Source of the DNA: Ruminiclostridium sp.
GTDB taxonomy: Bacteria > Bacillota_A > Clostridia > Oscillospirales > Oscillospiraceae
Length of the DNA: 17,647 bases
Direction of reading: 5' to 3'
Assembly (NCBI GenBank): GCA_017521345.1
Contig: JAFXCU010000056.1
Span: 1 to 17,647, forward strand
A model generated the notes under the pieces. The model was not told where the DNA came from. It searched no databases and was given only the letters and a program-made list of their open reading frames with translations. The position numbers and the translations under genes are program-made. Of the stretch, positions 7,400 to 13,620 are shown piece after piece (position 1 is the stretch's first letter; the number at the start of each line of letters is the position of its first letter).

Positions 7400-7616
7400 A
7401 TGGGACGATGTGGGCATCGTCCCCTACAAAAGTTTCGCCACGCCATGTAGGGAATGGTCTTGACCATTCCGCCCGTTCCCGCACCCACGTCGGAACGGTC
7501 AAGACCGTTCCCTACATAAAAATCGGCAAGTCCGGAGATGTAGGGGCGGATAGCATCCGCCCGGCCTGCCTTGCGGGTCATCGCCACGCTGCGGGCGGCT
7601 GATAGCCGCCCCTACA
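7400..7616. repeat. Block of five small hairpin repeats with TGTAGGG / CCCTACA ends
   Basis: Five short palindromes each have a TGTAGGG-type end on one side: 7402-7428 (arms GGGACGATG / CATCGTCCC), 7446-7470 (GGAATGGTC / GACCATTCC), 7492-7516 (GGAACGGTC / GACCGTTCC), 7539-7562 (GGGCGGAT / ATCCGCCC) and 7593-7616 (GGGCGGCT / AGCCGCCC). They pair into two complete elements, 7446-7516 and 7539-7616, each running TGTAGGG...CCCTACA, plus a half element at 7402-7428. Paired arms differ by compensatory changes. The block fills most of the 379-base gap between asnA and the editing gene; the rest of that gap is the promoter at 7336-7365 and the asnA terminator. No gene is seen in it. Confidence 0.8.
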
Positions 7617-7633
7617 TAGGTGGCCGTGCATAG

Positions 7634-7664
7634 AAAAACCGCGCTGGAAATTCCAACGCGGTTT
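7634..7664 (-). terminator. Terminator of the DUF1846-asnA operon
   Basis: Minus strand stem AAACCGCG-TTGGAA pairing with TTCCA-GCGCGGTTT, one internal mismatch, followed by a T run (GGTTTTTC). It begins 8 bases after the asnA stop. Confidence 0.85.
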
Positions 7665-7671
7665 GTGTTTC

Positions 7672-8685
7672 TTAGAGCAGAATTATTCCTGCATCGTGGC
7701 AGGACTCAATGGTCTCGTCATCCCAGATGGATGCCTGGACCTCGCCGATATGGGCCTTGCCCAGCAGAAGCATGGACAGACGGGACTGGCCGATACCGCC
7801 GCCGATGGTCAGGGGCAGCTCATCGTTCAGGAGCATCTTATGGAAGGCAAACTCTCTGCGGTCGTCACAGCCGGCAATGGTCAGCTGACGGTCCAGAGCC
7901 TTGGAATCTACACGGATGCCCATAGAGGACAGCTCGATGGCCTTGCCCAGCAGGTCATCCCACAGGAGGATATCGCCGTTGAGGGTCCAGTCGTCATAGT
8001 CGGGGGAACGGGTGTCATGGGGCTTGCCGGACTTCAGGGCGCCGCCGATGCCGATGAGGAAGGTGGTGGGGTGCTCCTTCACCCAGGCGTCCTCCCGCTC
8101 CTTGTCGGAGAAATCGGGGTACTTGTCCTCCAGCTCCTGGCTGGTGACGAAGCTCACCTCGGGGCTGATCTGGGGCAGGACGCACAGCTGGGGATAGACG
8201 GCCTGGAGGGTCTTCTGGGTATCCACCATAGCGTTGATGATGCCCTGGACCGTTGCCTTCAGGTAGTCCAGGTTCCGGTTTCGGGGGGCAATGACCTTCT
8301 CCCAGTCCCACTGGTCCACATAGATGGAGTGGAGGTTGTCGGGGACCTCCTCCCGGCGGATGGCGTTCATATCGGTGACCAGGCCCTCGCCCACGGGGAA
8401 GTGGTAGTTGTGCAGGGCCAGACGCTTCCACTTGGCCAGGGAGTGGACCACCTGGGCCTCTCGGGCAGCGGCGGGCACGTCAAAGGAGACAGGGCGCTCC
8501 TTGCCGCTCAGGTTGTCGTTCAGGCCGGAGGTGGACTCCACGAACAGAGGGGCAGAGACACGGCGCAGGTGAAGGTTGCCGCAGAGGGTGTCCTCAAAGA
8601 CCCGCTTGAGCAGGGCGATGGCCTTCTGGGTGTCGTACAGGTTCAGCAGAGGTGCATAGTCTGCGGGAATGTAAGTCTTGGACAT
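7672..8685 (-). CDS. asnA: Aspartate--ammonia ligase (asparagine synthetase A)
   Basis: Makes asparagine from aspartate, ammonia and ATP in the cytosol; the fold is that of a class II aminoacyl-tRNA synthetase. The 337-residue product is close to the usual 330. Landmarks are VSAPLFVESTSGLNDNL near 43-59, KWKRLALHNYHFPVGEGL near 85-102, DMNAIRREEVPDNLHSIYVDQWDWE (the conserved R/E and DQWDWE region near 105-129), LPQISPEVSFVTSQELE, and the C-terminal GGGIGQSRLSMLLLGKAHIGEVQ with the class II motif-3 arginine. The ATG at 8683-8685 has AAGGAG 9 bases upstream. It follows the DUF1846 gene by 31 bases, probably as one transcript ending at 7634. Confidence 0.97.
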   Translation of the reverse strand: MSKTYIPADYAPLLNLYDTQKAIALLKRVFEDTLCGNLHLRRVSAPLFVESTSGLNDNLSGKERPVSFDVPAAAREAQVVHSLAKWKRLALHNYHFPVGEGLVTDMNAIRREEVPDNLHSIYVDQWDWEKVIAPRNRNLDYLKATVQGIINAMVDTQKTLQAVYPQLCVLPQISPEVSFVTSQELEDKYPDFSDKEREDAWVKEHPTTFLIGIGGALKSGKPHDTRSPDYDDWTLNGDILLWDDLLGKAIELSSMGIRVDSKALDRQLTIAGCDDRREFAFHKMLLNDELPLTIGGGIGQSRLSMLLLGKAHIGEVQASIWDDETIESCHDAGIILL

Positions 8686-8716
8686 GGTTCGATACTCCTT
8701 GTTGGAATGTTCTGAT

Positions 8717-10204
8717 TTATCCGTGGTAGAGCTTAGAAGTCTGGTACTTGGGTTCGCTGGTGAGGCGAACGCCCAGGCGGCGGAAGCTGTCCTCGTCGGC
8801 CTCGGACAGGATGACGGTGGTGTGGACCTCGCAGCCTCTCAGCTTCTGGAGCTGGGCCACCGCCTGCTTGGCGTTGGGGTCAGTGACAGCGCAGATGGAC
8901 AGGGCCACCAGCAACTCATCGATGTGGAGGCGGGGATTCTTATTGCCCAGCACGTTGACCTTCAGGTTCTGAACGGGCTCAATGACCTCGGGAGAGATCA
9001 GGTGAACGTCATTGGGGATGCCGCCCAGGTACTTCAGGGCGTTCAGCAGCAGGGCGGAAGAACAGCCCAGCAGCTCGGAGGTCTTGCCGGTGAGGATCTT
9101 GCCGTCGGGCATCTCCATGGCGGCGGCGGGCTCACCGGTCCGCTCAGCCACCTCCAGAGCGGGAGGCACGACCGCACGGCTCTCGCCGGTGAGGCCCAGC
9201 TGCTTCATGAGCAGTTCGATCTTGTAAATGGAGCTGCCGTCGGTGCGGCCCTTGCGATAGCGGGCCTGCTCGGTGTAGAACCGGCGGAGGATCTCCTCCT
9301 TGGAGGCCTGGCAGACGGCATCGTCGTCAATGATGCAGTAGCCCACCATATTCACGCCCATATCCGTGGGGGACTGGTAGGGGCAGGCCCCGGCAATGTG
9401 CTCGAACATGGTCTTGAGCACAGGGAAGACCTCCACGTCACGGTTATAGTTGACGGTGGTGACCCCGTAGGCCTCCAGATGGAAGGGGTCGATCATGTTC
9501 ACGTCGTTCAGGTCGGCGGTGGCGGCCTCATAGGCCAGATTCACCGGGTGCTTCAGGGGGAGGTTCCAGATGGGGAAGGTCTCGTACTTGGCATAGCCGG
9601 CCTGGATGCCCCGCTTGTTTTCATGGTAGAGCTGGCTCAGGCAGACAGCCATCTTGCCGCTGCCAGGACCGGGCGCAGTGACCACCACCAGGGAGCGGTC
9701 GGTCTCAATATAGTCGTTTCGGCCGAAGCCATCGTCGCTGACGATGTGGGGCAGGTCGTAAGGGTAGCCATCAATGGAGTAGTGGCGGTAGACCTTGATG
9801 CCCAGGTTCTCCAGCTGGGACTGGAAGAGCTCGGCGGCGGACTGGCCGCTGAACCGGGTGAGGACCACACTGCCCACCTGGAAGCCAAAGGAGCGGAAGG
9901 TGTCGATGAGGCGAAGGGTATCGGAACCATAGGTGATGCCCAGGTCGCCGCGGACCTTGCTCTTTTCCAGGTCCATGGCAGAGACAGCCACCACGATCTC
10001 CACCTGCTCCTTGAGCTGCATGAGCATCCGGATTTTGGAGTCGGGGTGGAAGCCGGGCAGGACCCGGGAGGCATGGTGGTCGTCAAAGAGCTTACCGCCG
10101 AACTCCAGGTACAGCTTGCCGCCGAACTGGCTGATGCGGGAGCGGATATGCTCGGACTGCATTTCCAGGTATTTCTCATTGTCGAAGCCAAGTCGTTCGA
10201 TCAT
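8717..10204 (-). CDS. DUF1846 (UPF0371) family protein of unknown function
   Basis: The 495-residue sequence matches the DUF1846 family (starts with an IGFD-like RLGFDNEKYLEMQSEHI, then FGGKLYLEFGGKLFDDHHASRVLPGF). The family is widespread in Firmicutes and Actinobacteria and structures exist, but no function is established. A glycine-rich stretch TAPGPGSGKMAVCLSQLYHE near residues 184-203 resembles a P-loop (GxxxxGK), so nucleotide binding is a reasonable inference. YGVTTVNYNRDVEVFPVL and SPTDMGVNMVGYCI are other family-type blocks. There is no signal peptide or membrane segment, so it should be cytosolic. The ATG at 10202-10204 has GAGAGGA upstream. It is the first gene of an operon with asnA, which may hint at a role in amino acid or nitrogen metabolism. 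Confidence 0.9.
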   Translation of the reverse strand: MIERLGFDNEKYLEMQSEHIRSRISQFGGKLYLEFGGKLFDDHHASRVLPGFHPDSKIRMLMQLKEQVEIVVAVSAMDLEKSKVRGDLGITYGSDTLRLIDTFRSFGFQVGSVVLTRFSGQSAAELFQSQLENLGIKVYRHYSIDGYPYDLPHIVSDDGFGRNDYIETDRSLVVVTAPGPGSGKMAVCLSQLYHENKRGIQAGYAKYETFPIWNLPLKHPVNLAYEAATADLNDVNMIDPFHLEAYGVTTVNYNRDVEVFPVLKTMFEHIAGACPYQSPTDMGVNMVGYCIIDDDAVCQASKEEILRRFYTEQARYRKGRTDGSSIYKIELLMKQLGLTGESRAVVPPALEVAERTGEPAAAMEMPDGKILTGKTSELLGCSSALLLNALKYLGGIPNDVHLISPEVIEPVQNLKVNVLGNKNPRLHIDELLVALSICAVTDPNAKQAVAQLQKLRGCEVHTTVILSEADEDSFRRLGVRLTSEPKYQTSKLYHG

Positions 10205-10279
10205 GGTTCTCGCTTCCTCTCATTGGATTCTCTATTGTGTCAGGCAAATCTGCCAATACTTATCCATCATACAGAGATA

Positions 10280-10307
10280 ACTGTACCATAATTGTATGAA
10301 AAGTCAA
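10280..10307 (-). promoter_or_regulatory. Promoter of the DUF1846-asnA operon
   Basis: Minus strand TTGACT (10302-10307), 16-base spacer, TACAGT (10280-10285), in an AT-rich stretch; the leader to the ATG at 10204 is about 70 bases. The 311-base gap 10205-10515 holds this promoter, the divergent sufC promoter at 10412-10440, and nothing else I can support. Confidence 0.6.
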
Positions 10308-10411
10308 CATCTGTGCATGATTATTGTGGAGGTTGACGAACAAGATATCTGCCTGTTTTTGGATGAAATGATTTCTCTGTGCAAGCTGACAGCCAATCCC
10401 AACAGAATCTA

Positions 10412-10440
10412 TTGCCACTTCACTTATTTTATGGTATAAT
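10412..10440 (+). promoter_or_regulatory. Promoter of the sufC operon
   Basis: TTGCCA (10412-10417), exact 17-base spacer, perfect TATAAT (10435-10440). The start site should be near 10447, giving a leader of about 70 bases before sufC. No palindrome of the IscR/Rrf2 kind is evident. Confidence 0.75.
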
Positions 10441-10515
10441 GCGGTGTTTAGAAAGGGACAAAATATCCTCTTCACTTTATGATACGATCAAAATAGCGAC
10501 AAGGAGCTATGTAAT

Positions 10516-11271
10516 ATGCTGGAACTGAAAGGACTTTCCTATCAGGTCGACAACGGCGGCGGCACCACCGCCAACATTCTCAACGGCATCGACCTGACTG
10601 TTTCTGACAATAAGTTTATTGTCATCACCGGCCCCAACGGCGGCGGCAAGACCAGCCTGGCCAAGACCATCATGGGTCTGTACCAGCCCACCGGCGGTCA
10701 GATCCTGTGGAACGGGACCGACATCACCAACATGAACATCACTGACCGTGCCAAGCTGGGCATCAGCTATGGCTTCCAGCAGCCCCCCCGCTTCAAGGGC
10801 ATGCGGGTCCGGGACCTGCTGGAGCTGGCCTCCGGCACCAAGCTGACCCGGGACGAGTGCTGCTCCTACCTGAACCGAGTGGGCCTGTGCGCCGCCGACT
10901 ATGTGGACCGTGAGATGGACACCTCCCTCTCCGGCGGCGAGGTCAAGCGAATTGAGATCGCCACCATCCTGGCCCGCCCCAACGGCCTGCTGATCTTCGA
11001 CGAGCCCGAGGCCGGCATCGACCTGTGGTCCTTTGCCAAGCTCACCGAGACCTTCCGCATGATCCACGCCCGCCGGGAGAACACCATCATCGTCATCTCC
11101 CACCAGGAGCGCATCATCGACCTGGCCGACGAGATCGTCATGGTCTCCGACGGCAAGGTGGTCCGCCACGGCCCCAAGGAGGAGCTCATGATCCACATCC
11201 TGGCCGAGACCGGCAACGGCTGCGACTTCCTCAGAGGCGCAACCTGCCACGACCAACACAAGGAGGGCTGA
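10516..11271 (+). CDS. sufC: Fe-S cluster assembly ATPase SufC (SmsC)
   Basis: Soluble ABC-type ATPase that powers Fe-S cluster assembly on its SufB/D partner. The 251-residue protein has Walker A GPNGGGKTS at 39-47, a Q-loop at 88-89 (FQQPPRFKGM, with the PPRF typical of SufC), the ABC signature LSGGEVKR at 138-145, Walker B LLIFDEPEAG at 158-167 and the switch histidine ISHQE at 195-199. AAGGAG at 10501-10506 is well placed for the ATG at 10516; an in-between ATG at 10509 is followed at once by TAA. It is 4 bases ahead of the scaffold gene. Only one scaffold and no sufS, sufU or sufD follow, which fits the minimal SUF-like (SMS) system known from anaerobic bacteria and archaea. Without the neighbour it could be read as a generic ABC ATPase. 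Confidence 0.95.
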   Translation: MLELKGLSYQVDNGGGTTANILNGIDLTVSDNKFIVITGPNGGGKTSLAKTIMGLYQPTGGQILWNGTDITNMNITDRAKLGISYGFQQPPRFKGMRVRDLLELASGTKLTRDECCSYLNRVGLCAADYVDREMDTSLSGGEVKRIEIATILARPNGLLIFDEPEAGIDLWSFAKLTETFRMIHARRENTIIVISHQERIIDLADEIVMVSDGKVVRHGPKEELMIHILAETGNGCDFLRGATCHDQHKEG

Positions 11272-11275
11272 CCCC

Positions 11276-12196
11276 ATGGCAAATAACGTAGATATCAACC
11301 TCCTGCGTGAAATCGCAGACCTGGAAGGCACCCCCAAGGGGGCTTACAACATCCGCAAGAACGGCCAGTTGGTCTCCCGAGGCATCAACGCCAACATCGA
11401 CATCGTCACCAAGGAAGACAAGCCCGGCATCGACATCTTCATCAAGGACGGCACCAAGAACCAGTCCGTCCACATCCCCGTCATCATCACCGAGACCGGC
11501 CTGGATGAGCTGGTATACAACGACTTCCACATCGGCGCTGACTGCGACATCGTCATCGTGGCCGGCTGCGGCATCCACAACGCCGGCGACAAGAAGTCTG
11601 AACACTCCGGCATCCACACCTTCCACATCGGTGAGAACTCCAAGGTCCAGTACGTGGAGAAGCACTACGGCGAGGGTGAGGGCACCGGCGAGCGGGTCAT
11701 GAACCCCCGCACCGAGGTCTACCTGGAGAAGAACGCCTCCATCCAGCTGGACACCACTCAGCTGCGGGGCGTGGACTCCACCGAGCGCTACACCAAGATC
11801 GTGGTGAAGGAGGGCGCTGAGGCCATCGTCACCGAAAAGCTGCTGACCCACGACAAGCAGAAGGCAGTCTCTGAGATGGACATTTATCTGTCTGGCAAGG
11901 GCGCCAGCAGTCGGGTCATCTCCCGCTCTGTTGCCCAGGACGATTCCGAGCAGATTTTCTATCCCCGGATGATCGGCGACGACGAAAGCTTCGGCCACGT
12001 CCAGTGCGACTCCATCCTCATGGGGCAGGCCAAGATCCAGTCCATCCCTGCCATCATCGCCAACCACCCTGACGCTCAGCTGGTCCACGAGGCCGCCATT
12101 GGCCGCATCGCCGGTGACCAGCTGCTGAAGCTCATGACTCTGGGCCTCACCGCGGAAGAGGCAGAGGAGGAGATCCTCAATGGCTTCCTGCGTTAA
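11276..12196 (+). CDS. smsB: Short SufB/SufD-family Fe-S scaffold (SmsB)
   Basis: Scaffold subunit of the Fe-S assembly complex with the SufC-type ATPase. At 306 residues it is much shorter than SufB (about 470-495) because it lacks the long N-terminal region, keeping the beta-helix core and C-terminal helices. GHVQCDSILMG at 240-250 places C244 where the essential C405 of E. coli SufB lies by motif, and HEAAIGRIAGDQLL at 271-284 matches the SufB/D C-terminal HEA box used to dock SufC. An unusual C91-x7-CGIHNAG segment (C98) could hold further metal ligands, which is inference. ATG at 11276 follows AGGAGG. The stop overlaps the start of the thioesterase gene by 17 bases. Confidence 0.93.
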   Translation: MANNVDINLLREIADLEGTPKGAYNIRKNGQLVSRGINANIDIVTKEDKPGIDIFIKDGTKNQSVHIPVIITETGLDELVYNDFHIGADCDIVIVAGCGIHNAGDKKSEHSGIHTFHIGENSKVQYVEKHYGEGEGTGERVMNPRTEVYLEKNASIQLDTTQLRGVDSTERYTKIVVKEGAEAIVTEKLLTHDKQKAVSEMDIYLSGKGASSRVISRSVAQDDSEQIFYPRMIGDDESFGHVQCDSILMGQAKIQSIPAIIANHPDAQLVHEAAIGRIAGDQLLKLMTLGLTAEEAEEEILNGFLR

Positions 12197-12653
12197 GGAA
12201 GGGCGGCTGTACGTAGGCCAGGACCCCTACCTGGGTCAGATCCGGGGCCTGGACCCCTGGGCCGTGGACAACGGCATCCATGTGATCAGCATCACCCCGG
12301 AAAAGACCGAGGGCATCATGATGATCGGTGAGCAGAACACCCAGCAGTACGGCACCGTCCACGGCGGCATGCTGGTGGCCTTTGCCGACACCATCGCCGG
12401 CCACAGCCTGGTCCCCCATGGCAAGATGTGCGTCACCCAGAGCAGCACCGTGAACTTCCTGCGGCCGGCTGCCGGGGCCTATCTTTTCTGCCGGGCCACC
12501 CCGGTGAAGGTGGGCCGCACCGTCTGCGTGGTCTCTGTGGAGCAGCGCAACGACAAGGATGAGCTGGTGACCACCGCCCTCTTCAGCTTTACCCCCATCC
12601 AGGATGTGGAACCCCTCACCCTGGAGCCCAAATACCCTGACCTCAGGTTTTGA
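12180..12653 (+). CDS. PaaI-type hotdog-fold thioesterase
   Basis: A 157-residue hotdog-fold protein, probably hydrolysing an acyl- or aryl-CoA in the cytosol. The family block Q-x-G-x-VHGG-x3-AFADT is visible as QYGTVHGGMLVAFADTIAG near 59-77, with the HGG helix entry and the acidic residue D73 used in catalysis in PaaI enzymes. TVNFLRPA near 94-101 and GRTVCVVSVEQRND near 115-128 are the following hotdog strands. The ATG at 12180 is preceded by GAGGAGG, which lies inside the last codons of smsB, and the 17-base overlap implies translational coupling. Substrate is unknown. A thioesterase in an Fe-S operon is unusual, and may be only transcriptional convenience. Confidence 0.88.
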   Translation: MASCVKEGRLYVGQDPYLGQIRGLDPWAVDNGIHVISITPEKTEGIMMIGEQNTQQYGTVHGGMLVAFADTIAGHSLVPHGKMCVTQSSTVNFLRPAAGAYLFCRATPVKVGRTVCVVSVEQRNDKDELVTTALFSFTPIQDVEPLTLEPKYPDLRF

Positions 12654-12812
12654 TTGAAACAGGCAAGCCGTTTCAATCAAAAGAGATTGCGGTCTGCTGC
12701 AGCGCACGCCTTGTTCCAAGGCGCACGTTTGCAGACCGAGAAGTGTTTTCCGGCACGCACATGTCGCGCCGGAAAACAAATTGAACGTTATTTCGTCGCC
12801 AAGGCGACGAAA
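12648..12812. repeat. Four consecutive perfect inverted repeats in the 3' region of the Fe-S operon
   Basis: H1: 13-bp arms TTTTGATTGAAAC (12648-12660) and its complement (12670-12682), overlapping the thioesterase stop. H2: CGGTCTGC (12690-12697) with GCAGACCG (12731-12738), enclosing a second stem GCCTTG-TTC-CAAGGC (12708-12722). H3: 11-bp arms TGTTTTCCGGC (12744-12754) and GCCGGAAAACA (12768-12778). H4: TTTCGTCGCC-aa-GGCGACGAAA (12791-12812). None is followed by a T run, so none looks like a standard terminator; no gene is seen in this stretch. Confidence 0.8.
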
Positions 12813-12833
12813 CTCTGCGAGGCTCTCTATAAC

Positions 12834-12867
12834 AAAAAAACGGAGCGGATAGCTCCACTCCGTTTTT
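12834..12867. terminator. Two-way terminator between the Fe-S operon and the small membrane-protein gene
   Basis: AAAAACGGAG (12836-12845) pairs with CTCCGTTTTT (12858-12867), with an inner GGA-TAGC-TCC. T runs follow on both strands, so it can end both the plus-strand thioesterase transcript and the minus-strand gene at 12882-13094. Confidence 0.85.
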
Positions 12868-12881
12868 CTTATGGAATTATT

Positions 12882-13094
12882 TTATACGTCCCAGTCCTCG
12901 AACTCATCGTCGTAGGTCTCCAGGCTGTCGTCACACTTGCACAGGCAGCAGCAGGAGGACAGCTTGTTCCGAATGTCACAGAAGAGCTGCTTGAACTCAT
13001 CCAGATAGGCGATGATCACGCAGGCAAAGGCGACCAGCTCCAGGCAGACAGCAGCGATCGTCAGGATGTTTTGAGTCATCTTGGTCATTTTCAT
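12882..13094 (-). CDS. Small Cys-rich, acidic-tailed membrane protein, function unknown
   Basis: A 70-residue protein I do not recognise. Residues 9-31 (NILTIAAVCLELVAFACVIIAYL and the like, a single hydrophobic span) should cross the membrane. A cysteine cluster C48-C49-C50-L-C52-K-C54 follows, then an acidic tail (residues 55-70, nine D/E). With a short K-containing N-terminus, the tail could lie on either side. Evidence that the gene is real: GGGGAGG 7 bases before the ATG at 13092-13094, a TTGAAT-17-TAGAAT promoter upstream and a terminator downstream. It is divergent from the Asp23-FakA operon. A metal-binding or envelope-stress role is only a guess. Confidence 0.7.
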   Translation of the reverse strand: MKMTKMTQNILTIAAVCLELVAFACVIIAYLDEFKQLFCDIRNKLSSCCCLCKCDDSLETYDDEFEDWDV

Positions 13095-13115
13095 ACAAAA
13101 ACCTCCCCGTTAGAG

Positions 13116-13145
13116 TTGCATACATTCCGTTATGTATGGTAGTAT
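13116..13145 (+). promoter_or_regulatory. Candidate promoter of the Asp23-fakA operon
   Basis: Plus strand TTGCAT (13116-13121), 18-base spacer, TAGTAT (13140-13145). A 7-bp inverted repeat CATACAT / ATGTATG (13119-13125, 13132-13138) lies in the spacer and could bind a regulator. Its -10 box overlaps that of the divergent promoter. Confidence 0.4.
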
Positions 13146-13172
13146 TCTACATGATAACATAGGAAAATTCAA
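13144..13172 (-). promoter_or_regulatory. Promoter of the small membrane-protein gene
   Basis: Minus strand TTGAAT (13167-13172), exact 17-base spacer, TAGAAT (13144-13149). The start would be near 13137, giving a leader of about 43 bases with GGGGAGG. Confidence 0.6.
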
Positions 13173-13250
13173 TGCACTCAAGCATTTTCCCCACAGCTTT
13201 TTCGAACCCACGGACAGGCATGAGCCTGACACAGAAAGGATGGAATCACT

Positions 13251-13601
13251 ATGCGGTTTCAGAACGATAAAGGCGAGATCCAGATCAGCAGCGAAGTCTT
13301 TACCACCATCACCGGCGCAGTTGCCACCAGCTGCTTCGGCGTGAAGGGTATGGCCGCCCGCTCCAAGAAGGACGGTCTGGTCCACCTGCTCAGAAGCGAA
13401 TCCATGGCAAAGGGTGTGCGGGTCCTCTTCCACGAGGACGATGCCATCTCCATTGAGCTGCACATCGTCGTGGACAATGGCGTGAACCTCACCGCCGTGA
13501 CCAACTCGATCATCAGCGAGGTCCGTTACAACGTCAACCAGATGACCGGCGTGGAAGTCCGGGCCGTGGACGTCTATGTGGACTCCATGCAGATCGACTG
13601 A
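13251..13601 (+). CDS. Asp23/Gls24 family envelope stress response protein
   Basis: A 116-residue member of the Asp23/Gls24 family (YloU in B. subtilis), typically membrane-associated through partner proteins and tied to envelope stress. The family features are an N-terminal GEIQISSEVFTTITGAVATSCFGVKGMA (conserved at I, S, V, I and the G-V-x-G turn, residues 8-35) and the C-terminal V-N-x-M-T-G-x-x-V-x-x-V-x-V-x-V pattern at 95-112. AAAGGA lies about 10 bases ahead of the ATG at 13251. The start of fakA follows 19 bases after the stop, the same pair as yloU-yloV in B. subtilis, and a small CAGGC-atga-GCCTG hairpin (13215-13228) sits just before the ribosome site. Confidence 0.93.
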   Translation: MRFQNDKGEIQISSEVFTTITGAVATSCFGVKGMAARSKKDGLVHLLRSESMAKGVRVLFHEDDAISIELHIVVDNGVNLTAVTNSIISEVRYNVNQMTGVEVRAVDVYVDSMQID

Positions 13602-13620
13602 TTGAGAAGGAGTATACATT

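Noticed and set aside
7400..7616. Reading the hairpin repeats as a CRISPR array or tRNA
   Set aside because: Units are inverted palindromes of unequal spacing, with no tRNA cloverleaf (no T-loop or anticodon arm) and no cas genes.
8678..10291. Long open frame on the plus strand opposite DUF1846 (537 codons)
   Set aside because: Antisense shadow created by the codon bias of the real gene; no family resemblance. The same holds for the plus-strand frames at 5-1378, 6093-7463 and 7663-8715 and the minus-strand ones at 11231-12088 and 14407-15300.
10296..10439. 47-codon plus-strand ORF in the gap before sufC
   Set aside because: No ribosome site before its ATG, it contains the -35 of the DUF1846 promoter and ends in the -10 of the sufC promoter. 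It more likely is chance in an AT-rich stretch.
10260..10475. 71-codon minus-strand ORF in the same gap
   Set aside because: Starts with a non-ATG codon without a ribosome site and spans both divergent promoters; no recognisable domain.
12648..12812. Reading the four inverted repeats as a CRISPR array
   Set aside because: The repeats are inverted pairs with different sequences, not direct repeats with equal spacers, and no cas gene is near.
13220..13270. Possible 16-residue leader peptide overlapping the Asp23 start
   Set aside because: Its ATG has no convincing ribosome site and its codons merely contain the Asp23 Shine-Dalgarno; no run of regulatory codons is seen.
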